DNA of 64,000 nt. Origin: Trichuris trichiura. Taxonomy: Eukaryota; Nematoda; Enoplea; Trichinellida; Trichuridae. Where the stretch lies: the NCBI GenBank assembly GCA_037903355.1, contig JBAJFE010000062.1, positions 620,001 to 684,000 on the forward strand, given 5' to 3'. A program made the translations under genes and the position numbers. Shown in pieces: positions 20,349 through 32,700 of this stretch (positions are counted from its first letter, which is position 1; each line of letters begins with the position of its first letter). The notes beneath the pieces were generated by a model, which saw only the letters and a list, made by a program, of their open reading frames with translations, was not told the origin of the DNA and did no database searches.

Positions 20349-22371
20349 AGAAAGAGACGTAAACGAGTTGGCTGGCACTAATTTCGAGGGAGAAAGTGAA
20401 CTGAAACACCACGGTCTTGCATTGGCAAGAGTAAATGGAATGAAACTGAAAAAATCATCTGGCATCTTTAAAAATAATGCGATTTTCAGGTTGTTCCGCT
20501 GGGTCTAGTGTGTATCGCTCAAAAACTCGGTAAATAAGACAATTTTCTTACAGGCTCAGCAGTTGCAAACTTTTTGCACTCAGCGTCCTACCCGCTAAAA
20601 ACGTATGCGCTTGTTATTCGCCAGGTTTTGTAAAAACAGAATGAAAAGAAAATTCCACCCTTATGATAAGCGAATCCCTACAAAAACGAATAATTTTGAG
20701 AATGATTAAAATACATGCCCTGAGTACAGCCTGGATGTTTTCAGAGAGTTTGTTCACATGCCAGTGCGTTCAGAATTCGATGAAAATTGTCTAAACATCC
20801 AGCTCTCGACCATCTACCGTGTTGGCGAAGACCTTACTGGCATTTTTGCTAAGGATAGAATTTTCATAAGTTAGTGATTCTTTAATTTGTTTATCGAGCC
20901 ATTACGCGTTTAAAGAGGCAACGACTAAGTTCTTCTTTCTCATTATTGTCTACCTGTTCTCATAAAATATGCTGTAGAGTGAGAGAGCCCAGCGATTACG
21001 CTAATTAGTGTATCATGAACATTCTGTAGCCAGAATTAATTGCTTCTGAACGTTTAAAGATAATAGCTTTCACTACTACGCCCACATTCGCGATTTTACA
21101 AGTGATCATGCAATGACGTGATCAAAACCTGGGTGAAATCACAGCGGTGAATTTAATGCAAACAATTATTCTTTACCTATCACCAGCAGAGACGATCTAT
21201 GGTATATTAAAATTTACCTTTTTTGTAGATAATACTGATATTTTCTCAACAGTTCTTATTGAAAATGTTCTGCAACTTTCGGGACGCAATTTCTGTAGTC
21301 TTCGACAGAATAAACGTGGTTAATGTAGCAATGGTGTCTCAGCATCCAGCCGATGTAGTTCAAATCATACTTTTTAAAGGCATTTCTTCATTGCTTTTGT
21401 TCATAAGTTTTTCCTTCTTTTTTGTTTAATTCTTTCGTGTGCTCTGCGTCATTGTTTTTGACCTCGTTGTATCCATCTCTGTTTCATTTTTGCTTTGTCC
21501 TATTTGGTGGATGTTGATATTTAAAAATAAACAGTGAATAAAAAGTCTAAGCAGACAGTAAAAAATGAAGTTCAGAATGGGAAAGGAAAAAAGAAAATGA
21601 AGAAGGAGATTTTTTAGGCATGATATTAAATACATATGTGAGATTTATATATTAATATTCAGACGTTTTTTGGAAGAGTTTTCTATAGTGCAGCCTGATT
21701 GAATTTTAGAAGAAGACTTAGCAGCTGATGCGAACACGATCAGTTTGAGCAAATCATTCTACTCATATGTTCTTTCCTTTTTTTATGGCTCGATGAACGT
21801 TTTTATAGGGAAAGTATTACTTGCTTCCTTTCAGTCGGCATTGTAGAGCAAATGGGATAGTGCGTCTCAGCAATGAGCAGCTGCAGACAAATATTAATAC
21901 TTGAATAAGCCTTACTTGAAAGTGGCGGGAACCGGCCTGAGGAACAGGCGAAATGCTTCGCGGAGGACAAGCGTTTTTTATCTGTGAGATAGGAGTGGCA
22001 CGATTAAAGCCACGGACCAATGCAAAACGGAAATGCATTCAAATGCTTTCTTGTCGTTTCGTCATCAGTCAGCGTGAAATATTAATTTTTGTATCCAAAG
22101 TAAGTATGCTTACGTAACAGTGAACATGTAGAACCGTTAAATTACCCGTCACATTGTTCAAGGGCAATTAATTCCTTTGGTGTCAGATTAAGGTAAATGA
22201 AAATGTTGTTACGATAGTGCCTTCATAGTATCAATTTAACAACCTAATGGGGACGCAGAAAACAGAGCTCCAGCCTGTACAAACATTGTACACAGCACAT
22301 GTGTCAATAAGACGCGCAGATCTGACATGCGTGCTTAAATCAGAAATGTCGAGGAAAGCTAATTTTGTCAG
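20349..22371. other. Intergenic spacer between paralogues 2 and 3
   Basis: About 2 kb of AT-rich DNA. No gene, RNA gene or clear repeat was recognised. Confidence 0.35.
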
Positions 22372-22378
22372 TATAAAA
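22372..22378 (+). promoter_or_regulatory. TATA box of cystatin/NUDT9-H paralogue 3
   Basis: TATAAAA begins 23 bp before the ATG at 22395, exactly as in paralogue 2, and residue 9 is again Met. Confidence 0.5.
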
Positions 22379-22394
22379 GCTGACGAAGTTGGAA

Positions 22395-25300
22395 ATGAAG
22401 CTTATTCACGTAGCTATCATGCTAATTAAAGCCTGCGTCGTCCTGTCATTTCTAATTTCACAATGCGCCCAAGGAATGGTAATTATTAGCAACTGCGATG
22501 CTTTTACAGAGGTGATGGCGTTTCGTTGCTATTATACCCATACATTTTTGAGAATAACAAGTCTGAACGTTTGGAGCATTATTTTCAGCAAGTACCAGAT
22601 CCTGATCAAGAGAAACGACTCGAAGGCATAGCGAATCGTTTTGGAAACTTTCTGCTGCCTGCTGATAAAAGTCGCAATAGAAGCGAATTGTTGGAATGGA
22701 AAGATGGTCCTAAGACAACCACTGCAGTGAATGTTTTTGAAATGTTGCTGGACAAGCTTAAACACCCACGGAAATTCTCTTTTCTGAAATTGCTTGCTGC
22801 CTCCAAATGCAAAGCTCAAAATGGAGAAGAACATGTGATAATGCAATTGAAGTTGTTAAAAACAGGAAAATGCCACAGGGTATACAACGGGCATTACAGT
22901 AACGCTATGCCTTTCTGACTATCCTTCTCCGCGGTGGGGCGACTGAAACTTCATAACCTAAACCGTGCGCGCCGTGATCTCATTTATCCAATTCTCTTTT
23001 GTTTGTGATCTAATTTCGCACTCGCAAAATTTCTCAGTCTGTCTCGTAGTGTATGAATTCATTGGAACGGTAACAGAAGGTGAAATAATGTTTTTGAATA
23101 AGCAGATAGCGAATAATTTATTAATAATACGTTACCACTTTGGAAATGTAGCTTTTTGTTACGGGACTGTGGGTTTTTATGATTAAATTTTTTCTTCTTA
23201 CGGAATATGTCGCGTTATATAAATGACTTTTAATGTATGCAGCTTTTAGTTTAGTTCTGAATACGTTACAACTTTGCTGAATTTTGCTTCCTTTGACTTT
23301 TGAATAAAGTTGACGACTGGCGCCTACTAAAGAGCGTGAACATAACAGTTAACACTGTAACGCGTCGCAAGTGATGTTCATGTTCATAGGAATGGAGTAA
23401 CAATAGAGGAAGCAAGTGGTAGATATGTTTGTTTATCATTGATTTTGAGCGCGTAAAAAACGTGTCAGAAGGATGAGGTAGTTCTGCTTTTTTATGGGCT
23501 CTTGTAATCATGAGTAGTTCTTTTGCATTCTCTGGCATGTATGAGCGATCCTCAATAAACAGTCTCTTCGGTTGTGTAGGTTGTTCAAGTTTCATTGCCG
23601 TCACTGCGTTACTTTTCTGCCATATTCTTACTTCGCAATGCTTCTACCAGGCATAAGTTAAGTACTAACGCAATTATGTTGGAATTTGTCTCGCTGAACC
23701 GGCGACATATTAGGCGAGAAGGTTCCGTGCTGACTGCACTCGCAAACACAAATTCACTTAATTTCATATAATTTCCAAGTTGTTAGAGTACAAATTATAG
23801 GTGCGCGTCCTCATTATACTGGGAATTTTCACAGAAAGGTTTTCCTTTTTCTTATTTCTGATTCTTAGCTTATTGATTCGTATGTTCATTCCCTTCAAGC
23901 CATTTCCATTAACTTTCTTTTTTTCAGCTTCTAAATTACATTTTTTATTTTTATTTTTTGATTTACTTTTTCAAATTTAATTATTACGAATTATACAATA
24001 TCTTGTTAACTTTTTCTCTTTAAACTGCTTTTTTAAATAGCAGATGTAGTATTAGGCCGTTAATGCGCAACGAGTTAGTCGGACACGTGACAGTGTCTTA
24101 TTCATAATTGCTCATTTGTTCTAATTCAGTTTTTTCAAGCCATGGCAAATTAATCCATAAATAAATTGTTAACAGCAACTAATTGCCATGACATTACGAT
24201 AAGGAAGAAGTTTCGAAATGGTTTTCTTTGGTCGAAATGCTTCGCGCAGACTTGGTTTTCACCCACCTTAACAGTGATTTTATTTCAGAAAACTGTATAG
24301 CGCGATAATCCTTTGCGTAATTATTGCAGATTTCATTCCTGTACGACTGCCCATTAGAACAGAATGTATACTGCACTTGGAGTGGAACCCTGAACGAGTA
24401 TACGCCGAAGAAAACATTTGGATCTTTGTGTTTTGAATCAAACGAAATTCAAGAAAAGGTAACAAAAGTCTTCTGTTTTTCCATTTTGTCATAATAGTCT
24501 ATTTGTTGAGTAAAGAACTTCCTGGTGCGACCGTATGAGCTTGGTATATGTGTAATATAAGCCACTTTAGCTATTCTTTTGAAACCCAGTTTACGATGAA
24601 CAGTTTGTTGGAGACTACAAAATAGGAAATGACGGGTATTTCAGAATTCTACTGTTCCTGTCACCAGTTAACGAATGAATGGCTTGCAAATGGTGATGAC
24701 ACCTGTGCGTCAATTTGCTTTAAGCAAAACGGTTTGTAGAGCATATAGGAACAGACTTTCTCTCAGAATTTACAAGAACGCTATTCACTTGTAAGCTGAG
24801 GGCAATAGCAGTAGATTCCTTAATACTCTATGAATCTGTTTTTTCACTGCCCATAAACTGTATAGCAATAACTTTCTCTCTTCAAAAAAAAATAACTAAA
24901 AAGGTTTATATCGTACACATACGAACGAGAACGTGAAGCCTTGCTTGCTGGAAAGTGAAACCGTTTTTACTTTTCTGTGCCTTTTTTACCTGGAACTTTA
25001 AGCATCCTGCACTTTCCACCATAGTCAAAGTAACTTCCAGTAAAAACGCTGACGTTTAATGACGCCTTGCGTCTATTTCACGAAGTACTGGTTCTGAAGA
25101 ACTGTATCAGATCACGTACCTACACAACAAGGACTAAGAAAATGCGACAGCACTCTTGATATTGAAAAACTGTAAACATAATATTAATAATTTGCCAGAT
25201 TACTAGTTGCAACGAAATATGTGATCGAATGACAGCTGTTAATGCAAAGCAAACATTTCCTAGATACATATTAAAAAGAAAACTTTAACGTATTCCATAC

Positions 25301-27207
25301 TATTCATTTTTCTGGTAACTAACTATGTTTAAGTGGCACCTGTCGCTACAAATACGAATAGTACTTGCAAAAAACGGACTTAACGTGAACTTCCATTTTC
25401 TAAAATTTAGGCTGAGAAAGAACTGGTTAGAATAAATCACTGTGAATTTTGGAAGTATAGCAGCCAAGGGGTAAGGAGGATATCAACGGCAAGTGATGCC
25501 ATCTGCCGACGAATGGCTTTTGCAGGCCCACCGTTTGCCAGTGCCCGCCTTTATGTCACCTTGGGAAACAGAGTTCCATTTGTATGAACCTCCTGTAGCT
25601 TTCCTCAGAGGTGGCTTACTTATCCCTTTATAACATCTTAGTTTTCTTTTGGTGTAATGTAGACGAAAAAGGTCCGCATGGCGGTAAAGGTTTATCAGCA
25701 GCTCCTAAAAATCCTGAAGGCAGAACTGGCATAGCTGGCCGAGGATTGCTGTTGAAATGGGGTGAAAACAAAGTGGAAATTCCCATAGTTATCAGGTATG
25801 TCAATTCTGTTTATTTTTTTCCTCCCGACCGGACAAGCACGCTGTTAGTTAGAAACAATTGTCAGGAATGTGTAATGCTTATGATGGATGAAGCTCATGG
25901 CGCGAATGCTTTATAAGTAGCGAATTCGTTGTCTCACGTTATCAGGCTCTTTTGCAATTCCATCCTTTGCAGATGAAAACCCCTCTGATCCAGTGAAACA
26001 GAGTGTTTAGACAAAGTGGGCAGTTTCTTTTTAACTGCCTGAGAAAATAGTATCACACAGAAAATGTGACTAATTCAACGAAAGTTCTTACCACTGAAAG
26101 AGAAATCATCTGAACGGCAAACAGATGAAATTATTAACATTTGCATGGCAGTCATAGGTGAATATTTTAAATATTAGCACTGAAACGAGACATGCTGATA
26201 CATTTAACAAAGGCTATTAATTTTTGTGAGTATGAAGACAATCGTAGGAATGAAACGCCGGCCATACAACTTTATTATTCGGCATAATTTTTCAACTGTT
26301 TCACCAAGACTTGTTTAGTAAGAGCTCTAAAGTAAAGCACAGTGATCTTTTATTATCTGTGCCATAGAGAGTTATGCGCTTGTACTCGCTGACTTTTAGG
26401 ATTATGACTTACAAAAGTTCAACGTGTAAACGGCAGCAGTGAAACTGAAAGCAGTTCTTTTAGGAAATTAGAAGATGGGATTGAAGTTCTCCTGCGCTAT
26501 CAGTATGATGAAGAAAAGGGAGAGAGTGCGTTACCAATGGTTTAACATTATAACTTGTAACAGTGTCTTAGACAGTTAAGTGAAACATTTAGTTTTACAA
26601 AATTTCCAAGGGAGAGAAGCCGGAATATCCTGATGTGCAAACGTTGGAAGAACATTTTCATGAATTAGTGCAATCTGATAAAAAGTCAGAGTGCTCAGCG
26701 AAAAAGCTCAGATCTTCAATGAAGCTTAGAAGGAGGGTAATAAATTTCAAGTTGAAGAAACTGCTAACTGATACTATTGTTTAGCTGTTCAGCGGATATT
26801 TGGACCATCCGCACACAACTGATAATGCCTGGGTAACAGCAACAGTCTACCTTGTTTCAACAATACAAGAGCCATGTTTCGAGCATTTGGAGTTGCAAAA
26901 ATATTCCAAACAATTCCAGTACAAATGGCAGAAATTTAACAAAACTGAAATTCGTGATATGGAAGACTTAGTAAGAGCATTATTTGCAAGGCACGTGGCG
27001 TCAGAAATATCGGTAGTCAATTTCGCCCATAGTATCGTTGCTTTCATTGCCTTTTTGTTTGCGGCAACTGTAATTGTCATACTTATGTCCACTACAACTG
27101 CAGCATTTGTTCTCTTTGGGCTTCCCGCTGCTATTCTGTTTGTCGCATTCGCAATTACTTTTTACTTTTCCAGAAAATGGATTTCCATACTCAATCGTGT
27201 GCATTAG
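22395..27207 (+). CDS. Cystatin / NUDT9-H membrane protein, paralogue 3
   Basis: Nine exons join in phase: 22395-22478, 22589-22879, 24330-24458, 25411-25470, 25526-25610, 25663-25795, 26464-26539, 26593-26736 and 26785-27207; 474 residues. Exons 1-7 have exactly the same lengths as in paralogue 2. It has a signal peptide, a cystatin-like domain (helix near LEWKDGPKTT; KLLAASKC at the inhibitory-loop position; NVYCTWSGTL), and the NUDT9-H N-lobe beginning HRLPVPAFMSPWETEF, like the start of human NUDT9's fold. NPEGRTGIAGRGLL and GYLDHPHTTDNAWVTA follow. The Nudix box is degenerate (TLEEHFHELV). The C-terminal hydrophobic hairpin (IVAFIAFLFAATVIVILM and FGLPAAILFVAFAITFYF) ends in a short basic tail. 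Overlapping AATAAA signals follow at 27217 and 27222. Confidence 0.8.
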
Positions 27208-27216
27208 ATGCTAACT

Positions 27217-27227
27217 AATAAAATAAA
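27217..27227 (+). terminator. Poly(A) signals of cystatin/NUDT9-H paralogue 3
   Basis: Two overlapping AATAAA words begin 10 bp after the stop codon. Confidence 0.5.
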
Positions 27228-29774
27228 GAAGTGCAAATAACCTGGTCGATTTGGTTTTCAAAGAATAGAAGGAGCACAAACCAGTGTGTTCAAACAGTTG
27301 AGGGAGCGATGTATTGGAGTTTAACAAGTTACAGGCAATCATTCTTTAATATGAACGATATGTTTTCCAAAAAGCTCACGCACGCGCTGTTCGTCTTTAA
27401 AAACGTCATTGTTTTCTTCAAACTATAATCAACTGCGAGCTGAAGCAGATCGCGGTTTTCAATGGTACACGTCATTGTGTCAACAATTGAATGTAAATAT
27501 CGACTGCGACTGACATGCTAATAAGTTCTTATTGTTCTATCTCTGCTTTAAACTAAAGATTTTCAGTTCAAAGAAGTATGCGCAGCTGTAGGCAGAGCCT
27601 CCATGAATGGATCAGTAGAATTTCACCATGTATTCACAGTAGGTTGCACTGGCAAATGGTTTTAAAAAGCGCTCACTTTTCAGACCATCTCTGCATTAAA
27701 GATAATGAATTTGGCTGTCTAACTGATAAATTAAGTTTTGTAGCTCTTTCATAGCAGTCCTATTTTTAAAGTTATCATGTCTGACCTTGTCTCATCCGAC
27801 GCTGGCACGGAATCAGAATACGTTGCACTTTGCTAAGACAGTGATGGTTCTGCGCTAATGACTCTTAATGGGACGGAACAGGAGTTATACAACCAGATGA
27901 GGATATTTATTTCAGCAACTAATTTTCAAGCTACGATCACTAAAAACTGTGCTTGCAAAATGGCGCACTATGAAGTTCATTTGCGTTGATCGCAACGACT
28001 ATACTGAAAGATAAATCATCAAGGGTTTTTATTATTGCGAAATTTCATCAGTCAGCAAGACTCATATTTACGTTTCCCACCTATGAGCTGAGGACTGAAA
28101 TACCATCCTCACGCATCATCAAAATTTCATCAAGGCTGATTTTTGCCATTTTTCTTCAACAAAGACCACCGAAATCAGATATAAACACCTTGCAGAATAA
28201 CCAATCCTGTACTATAGTAGTACGAAGAGATCACATTTTCAAGAAGAGTTCGTATAATGCCAGCAATAATTGCGCTGAAAATTACTCGGTTCTCTTTACG
28301 TTTGTAGACTAACACTGCAGGTAACATTCACAGAAACAAAGCGACATTTCGTCGGCTTAGCATTGCCATGCAGCCATATTTCTTAGCGTTGACAAAGCTA
28401 TGGCGGACATCATCCTTTTTCTAGAGGTAACCATTTTTTTCAACTGATCTTTGCATTTCTATACTGCGGGAGAAAACGCAGCGATTTCGAAGCAGCTCAT
28501 GCATGTCTGCTGGCGGAACATTTGCTTTATGTCAGGAGAATAATGGCTTCAAGAGCTCTTTTAACCTTCATTCTGTTTTTAAACAGGAAGAAAAAAGCCA
28601 TTTATTTTTAAAACGAAAAGGCATGCAGTTTTTGCGGAGCTTTCAGAATAAGCCGGTCTGAGTTATCGACACCCGCAATGATAAGTACTGAAGATGATAG
28701 CACGCATAATTTCTGAGGGCGTATTAAATGGGTTATGTTGACTCAGCAGTTTGACAGTGGATGGTTAGCGCAAAACGAAAAGGCAACCATCATAAGCACG
28801 GTTGCTCATTTTTATTTTTGCACTCGTCTGTATTTGTACACTACCTTCTTTCCTTTCCATCCTAGGCACGGCACCTTTGTATATCTTCTTTCCCAGTCAG
28901 TAGGGTGTAGTGATAAACGTCAAGCTGAAGCGATGCATTAATGCCTCGAAGCTCTCTGCGGCAGCGGCGCAAAAGTCAGAGTGAGCAGAGAGCTTACTAC
29001 CACATATCTTGTGGAGGAAAGCGAGATCTTTTTCAGTAAAATTAAAGAAGCGTTATATTAATAGATTACATATGTTACTTAGAAGAACATGAGTACTTGT
29101 TTTCTTCAGTGGCGATAATGGGCGATAAAACTGATCTAAAAGCCTTGCAAGAACTGCAGTTTTTTCTATATCAACATAAGCAGTTTTCTTCATCCTTTAA
29201 AAAACCGGAACTTGCTTTTTGATTATAGACGGTAGTTTCTGTCACTGGAAAAATGTCATTTTGTTAAATAAATGCTCGATTATAGTTTGTTAAGCAGACG
29301 CTTCTTCATTTTGTCATATGTATGATCTGGTATAACTACATCTGTAACAGAATTCATATTTCTCTTTTTCTTATTTTCCCCATTAGGTAGGTAGTTGAAA
29401 ATCAACGGACTCACAATTGGTCAATGTGTAATCCTGCTCTGTCTAGAGAGTAAACTCAGGGATGGAAGTATTGGTAAAGGAACTGCCGCAGGAAAAAAAG
29501 GTGAATAAATTTATTTTAAAATGTTTCTTGCGCAACAACCATTCGTCGCAAGCCTGCGCACGCGAAGAAAATGAATGGAGAAACGGTTGTAAACAGTAGA
29601 CTTGTATGATTCAATGGTAAGCAGAAGGACATGAAATGAGTTTTTGTGATTTCATTGTATGTATTTACCGCATGTTTACCCGTTGTGGAAAACGTTTAAA
29701 TCAACAATGAAATTATATAACTCAGCGGCAAAAAAATGAATGCATTCGCTTAAGAAAGAAAAGGAGGCGTTGAA
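27228..29774. other. Intergenic spacer between paralogues 3 and 4
   Basis: About 2.5 kb without a recognised gene. The open frames here are short, show no family likeness and lack splice partners. Confidence 0.35.
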
Positions 29775-32700
29775 ATGAAGCTGTTTTTGCAGCCAATCGT
29801 TGTGCTGTTACTTTTACTGTTGGTAGACGGAAAGGTATTGTGCAGTCATTCAAACCTTCAATGCAATAGTTACAATTCCAGCAAACATGTTGTGAAACTT
29901 TACTATCAAAATTAAAAATTTATAGGCGCCGATCACAGGAAGTTGTAAGAACCTACTTATAGGTGCAGTCGCGCGGTGAAACAGAAAAAGTGTTGCGGGA
30001 ATTATCCCTCAAGTATAAAGATTTCCTCCCACCTATAACACGCACAAATAGTAAGCAGCGATACGGACAATGGAATGAAACAAAGAAAAGAACTGTTGGA
30101 GAAAACATTTTCCGCAGTTTGAATCCTCTTTTCACTATCAGCGGAGACTATATGTTCCAGAAGTTACTTTCTGGTATGGATTGCCCTGCTTTCAATGGAA
30201 CATTTGCCCTAGTGCAACTAAAAGTTCTAAGACGCGTGAATTGTGAGAAGGTACGTATCCTGAAATTACAAAGTTGAGTGAGAACTATAACTCCTTATTG
30301 TGGAGTGCAGTTTAATGCTAAATGGAAGCATGGCAAACTGTTATTTTGACGTAAAAGGTTGATTGAAAAAAAATCCTATTTCACGTTCATTCGTTTTTAG
30401 TTTGCCAAAAAGAATGGCTTGAACACTTAGGGGATAGAATAATCCTATTAGTTACGCTGATATTCGCGTCTGGACCTAGAGAGTTCAGACAATGCTGTTT
30501 TGCTCTACTACCCGCCAATAAACAATCCAGTCGTGCTAATTATAGTTTGTTCTTTAGGATTGTATAACAGTATAACAATATGAAATGGTTTTCAATGAGT
30601 TGAAAAATGCATGAATGTGTGTTCAATTTTAAAACACAATGTTAGGTCACTTCTAGTGCAGTACAGCTTGAAAAGAGCCGTTGTTCTTTATTAAATTTTT
30701 CAAACACATGTTGACACGCACACTGTAGTGCAAAATACAGGTGGCCCTCGTTATCCGCGGTTAATTCGTCCAACGTTTTGAGCATTTTACCGCGTTAAGT
30801 TGAATTCTGCGTTATATAGGATACCTTACAAAAAGGCCAAATATCTTGTATTCTAGCTGCGTATTTCGTCCTGTCCGCTTGAATTCCTTCGGGAACGGTT
30901 ATCATACTTAATGATCCTTCGAAGCTTGGTACTAGGCTGTCGGTAATCTAGCTACGAGATAAAGCCATTAATGAGACTGCGCTTGTCCGATAGGATAGCC
31001 ATCAGAGTCCAGGCCGTTAGATACAAGAAGGGATGAAAGATGCTCTTTCTTTAAACGTCTGGGAAACGCCTTGTTTTAATGAGCTAAGCGATGTACTGTT
31101 GCGCGGAATGGGTACAGAGCAGGGGAAATATAAAATACATAGGCGCATTTAAGCAATAGTGAAAATCACACAGAACACATCCACGTCTACGGCAGAAACG
31201 TTTGGGGCATCATGAATCAATTTATCCACTTTCTGTAGGTGCGCGCAGATCTCCTGGAGAACGTGCAGTCAACAAGTTTCTTGAACTTGCTGGTAGCAAA
31301 GCTTCTCGCCTTAAAATGCTAGTCTCCGCAGCTGCTGGAGTTTTTTTCTAAAACATTGTTATAGGGAGCTGTCTCTGCCTTTTCTTCGCTTGATCGAGTA
31401 AGTCTTGTAGCGGCTTCAACGAAGCTGTTATTCCTCGTGTAGCCATGATGCCACGTTCCGTGGATGGATCGTATCCAGCAATCATATCCTTCAGGACCTG
31501 CGCTTGCCGGAAAATAGCCAGCAGTGCGCATGTTTTTGTGAAAAGATGACGTCACTATTTCACGTCGGACGAACCGCGTTGTGTAGAATCCTCGGATAAC
31601 GAGGACCGCCTGTATATTCATAAACGCCACTGAACAAGCGGGCACCTTTGCTTCGTTTAACTGCCTGCAATCCAAAGGTAGTTTCAACAGATAAATAAAT
31701 GGCCAGTGAAATCTTGAAGTGATACGAAATAGGGTATACTTATTGCCTTATGTTTTCAGCTTATTTTCGTTTACTGAAACACTTTGGATGAAATAGCTGA
31801 TTCCGTCTCGTAAAGCTGTCATACGCTATTCCTTTTAGTTAATAAAGTTATGAAAAAAACCCATTTTCCAACAAAGTAAGGTAAAGCCAATAAAACCTGA
31901 AGGATTACTGACAGCCATGTTTAGGAATTAGTTGCCTTTTACATTTGGTGAAAGTAGTTGCATCAGTACAGCATCCTGTTTAATTTGGCAAACGGCTAAG
32001 TGCAGTTTGCTGTGAAAGCGTGACTGTGACGGAAATTATTGTGAACGAAATTGCTTTTTATTGAAGTAAATTTAAAACAGGAACAATAAATGAATAATGC
32101 GAGGATGCACGTATAACTGCCCAAGGACACAAGCATCACAGGTGTTTAGCAAAATATCCACGCAAATGAAAAACAAAAAAATTCAGGAAGAGATTTGCAA
32201 ATAAGTCTTACCTATTATTATTGATACTGACACGTATGTGTCAAAGCAACGTAATCAGTTTGTGTTTTAAATGGCTGTAATAAATTTTGACACATTATTT
32301 TCAGCGAATTTTCAATAAGAAGTGCACCATGAATAATCCAAGGCGAGTCTACTGTTCCTGGATTGGTACGCTCATAAACGACATGCCCGCAATGATGCTA
32401 GGTGCAATCTGCTTCCAATCACGATCTATTTCCATTGAGGTAATTGTGGTTCCATCAGAAAGCAGTGCTACATTTGGTTCACAGTTCATGCCTTTTGATA
32501 GGCTAGTGAACTGAAAATACATAAAAGCTCTTTTAAAAAAGGGCTTGAACGACATGGAAATTTTAGTTCCCATGTAAAAAATCTTGAATTGCACTTTATT
32601 AACTTGAAAGTGGCTTATTATACGCTGTCCTAATAAGGCAGCAGCAAAGGAAATCCAACGACGTTGATGCCAGTAATTTAGGAAGAGTTGGAAATGGGAA

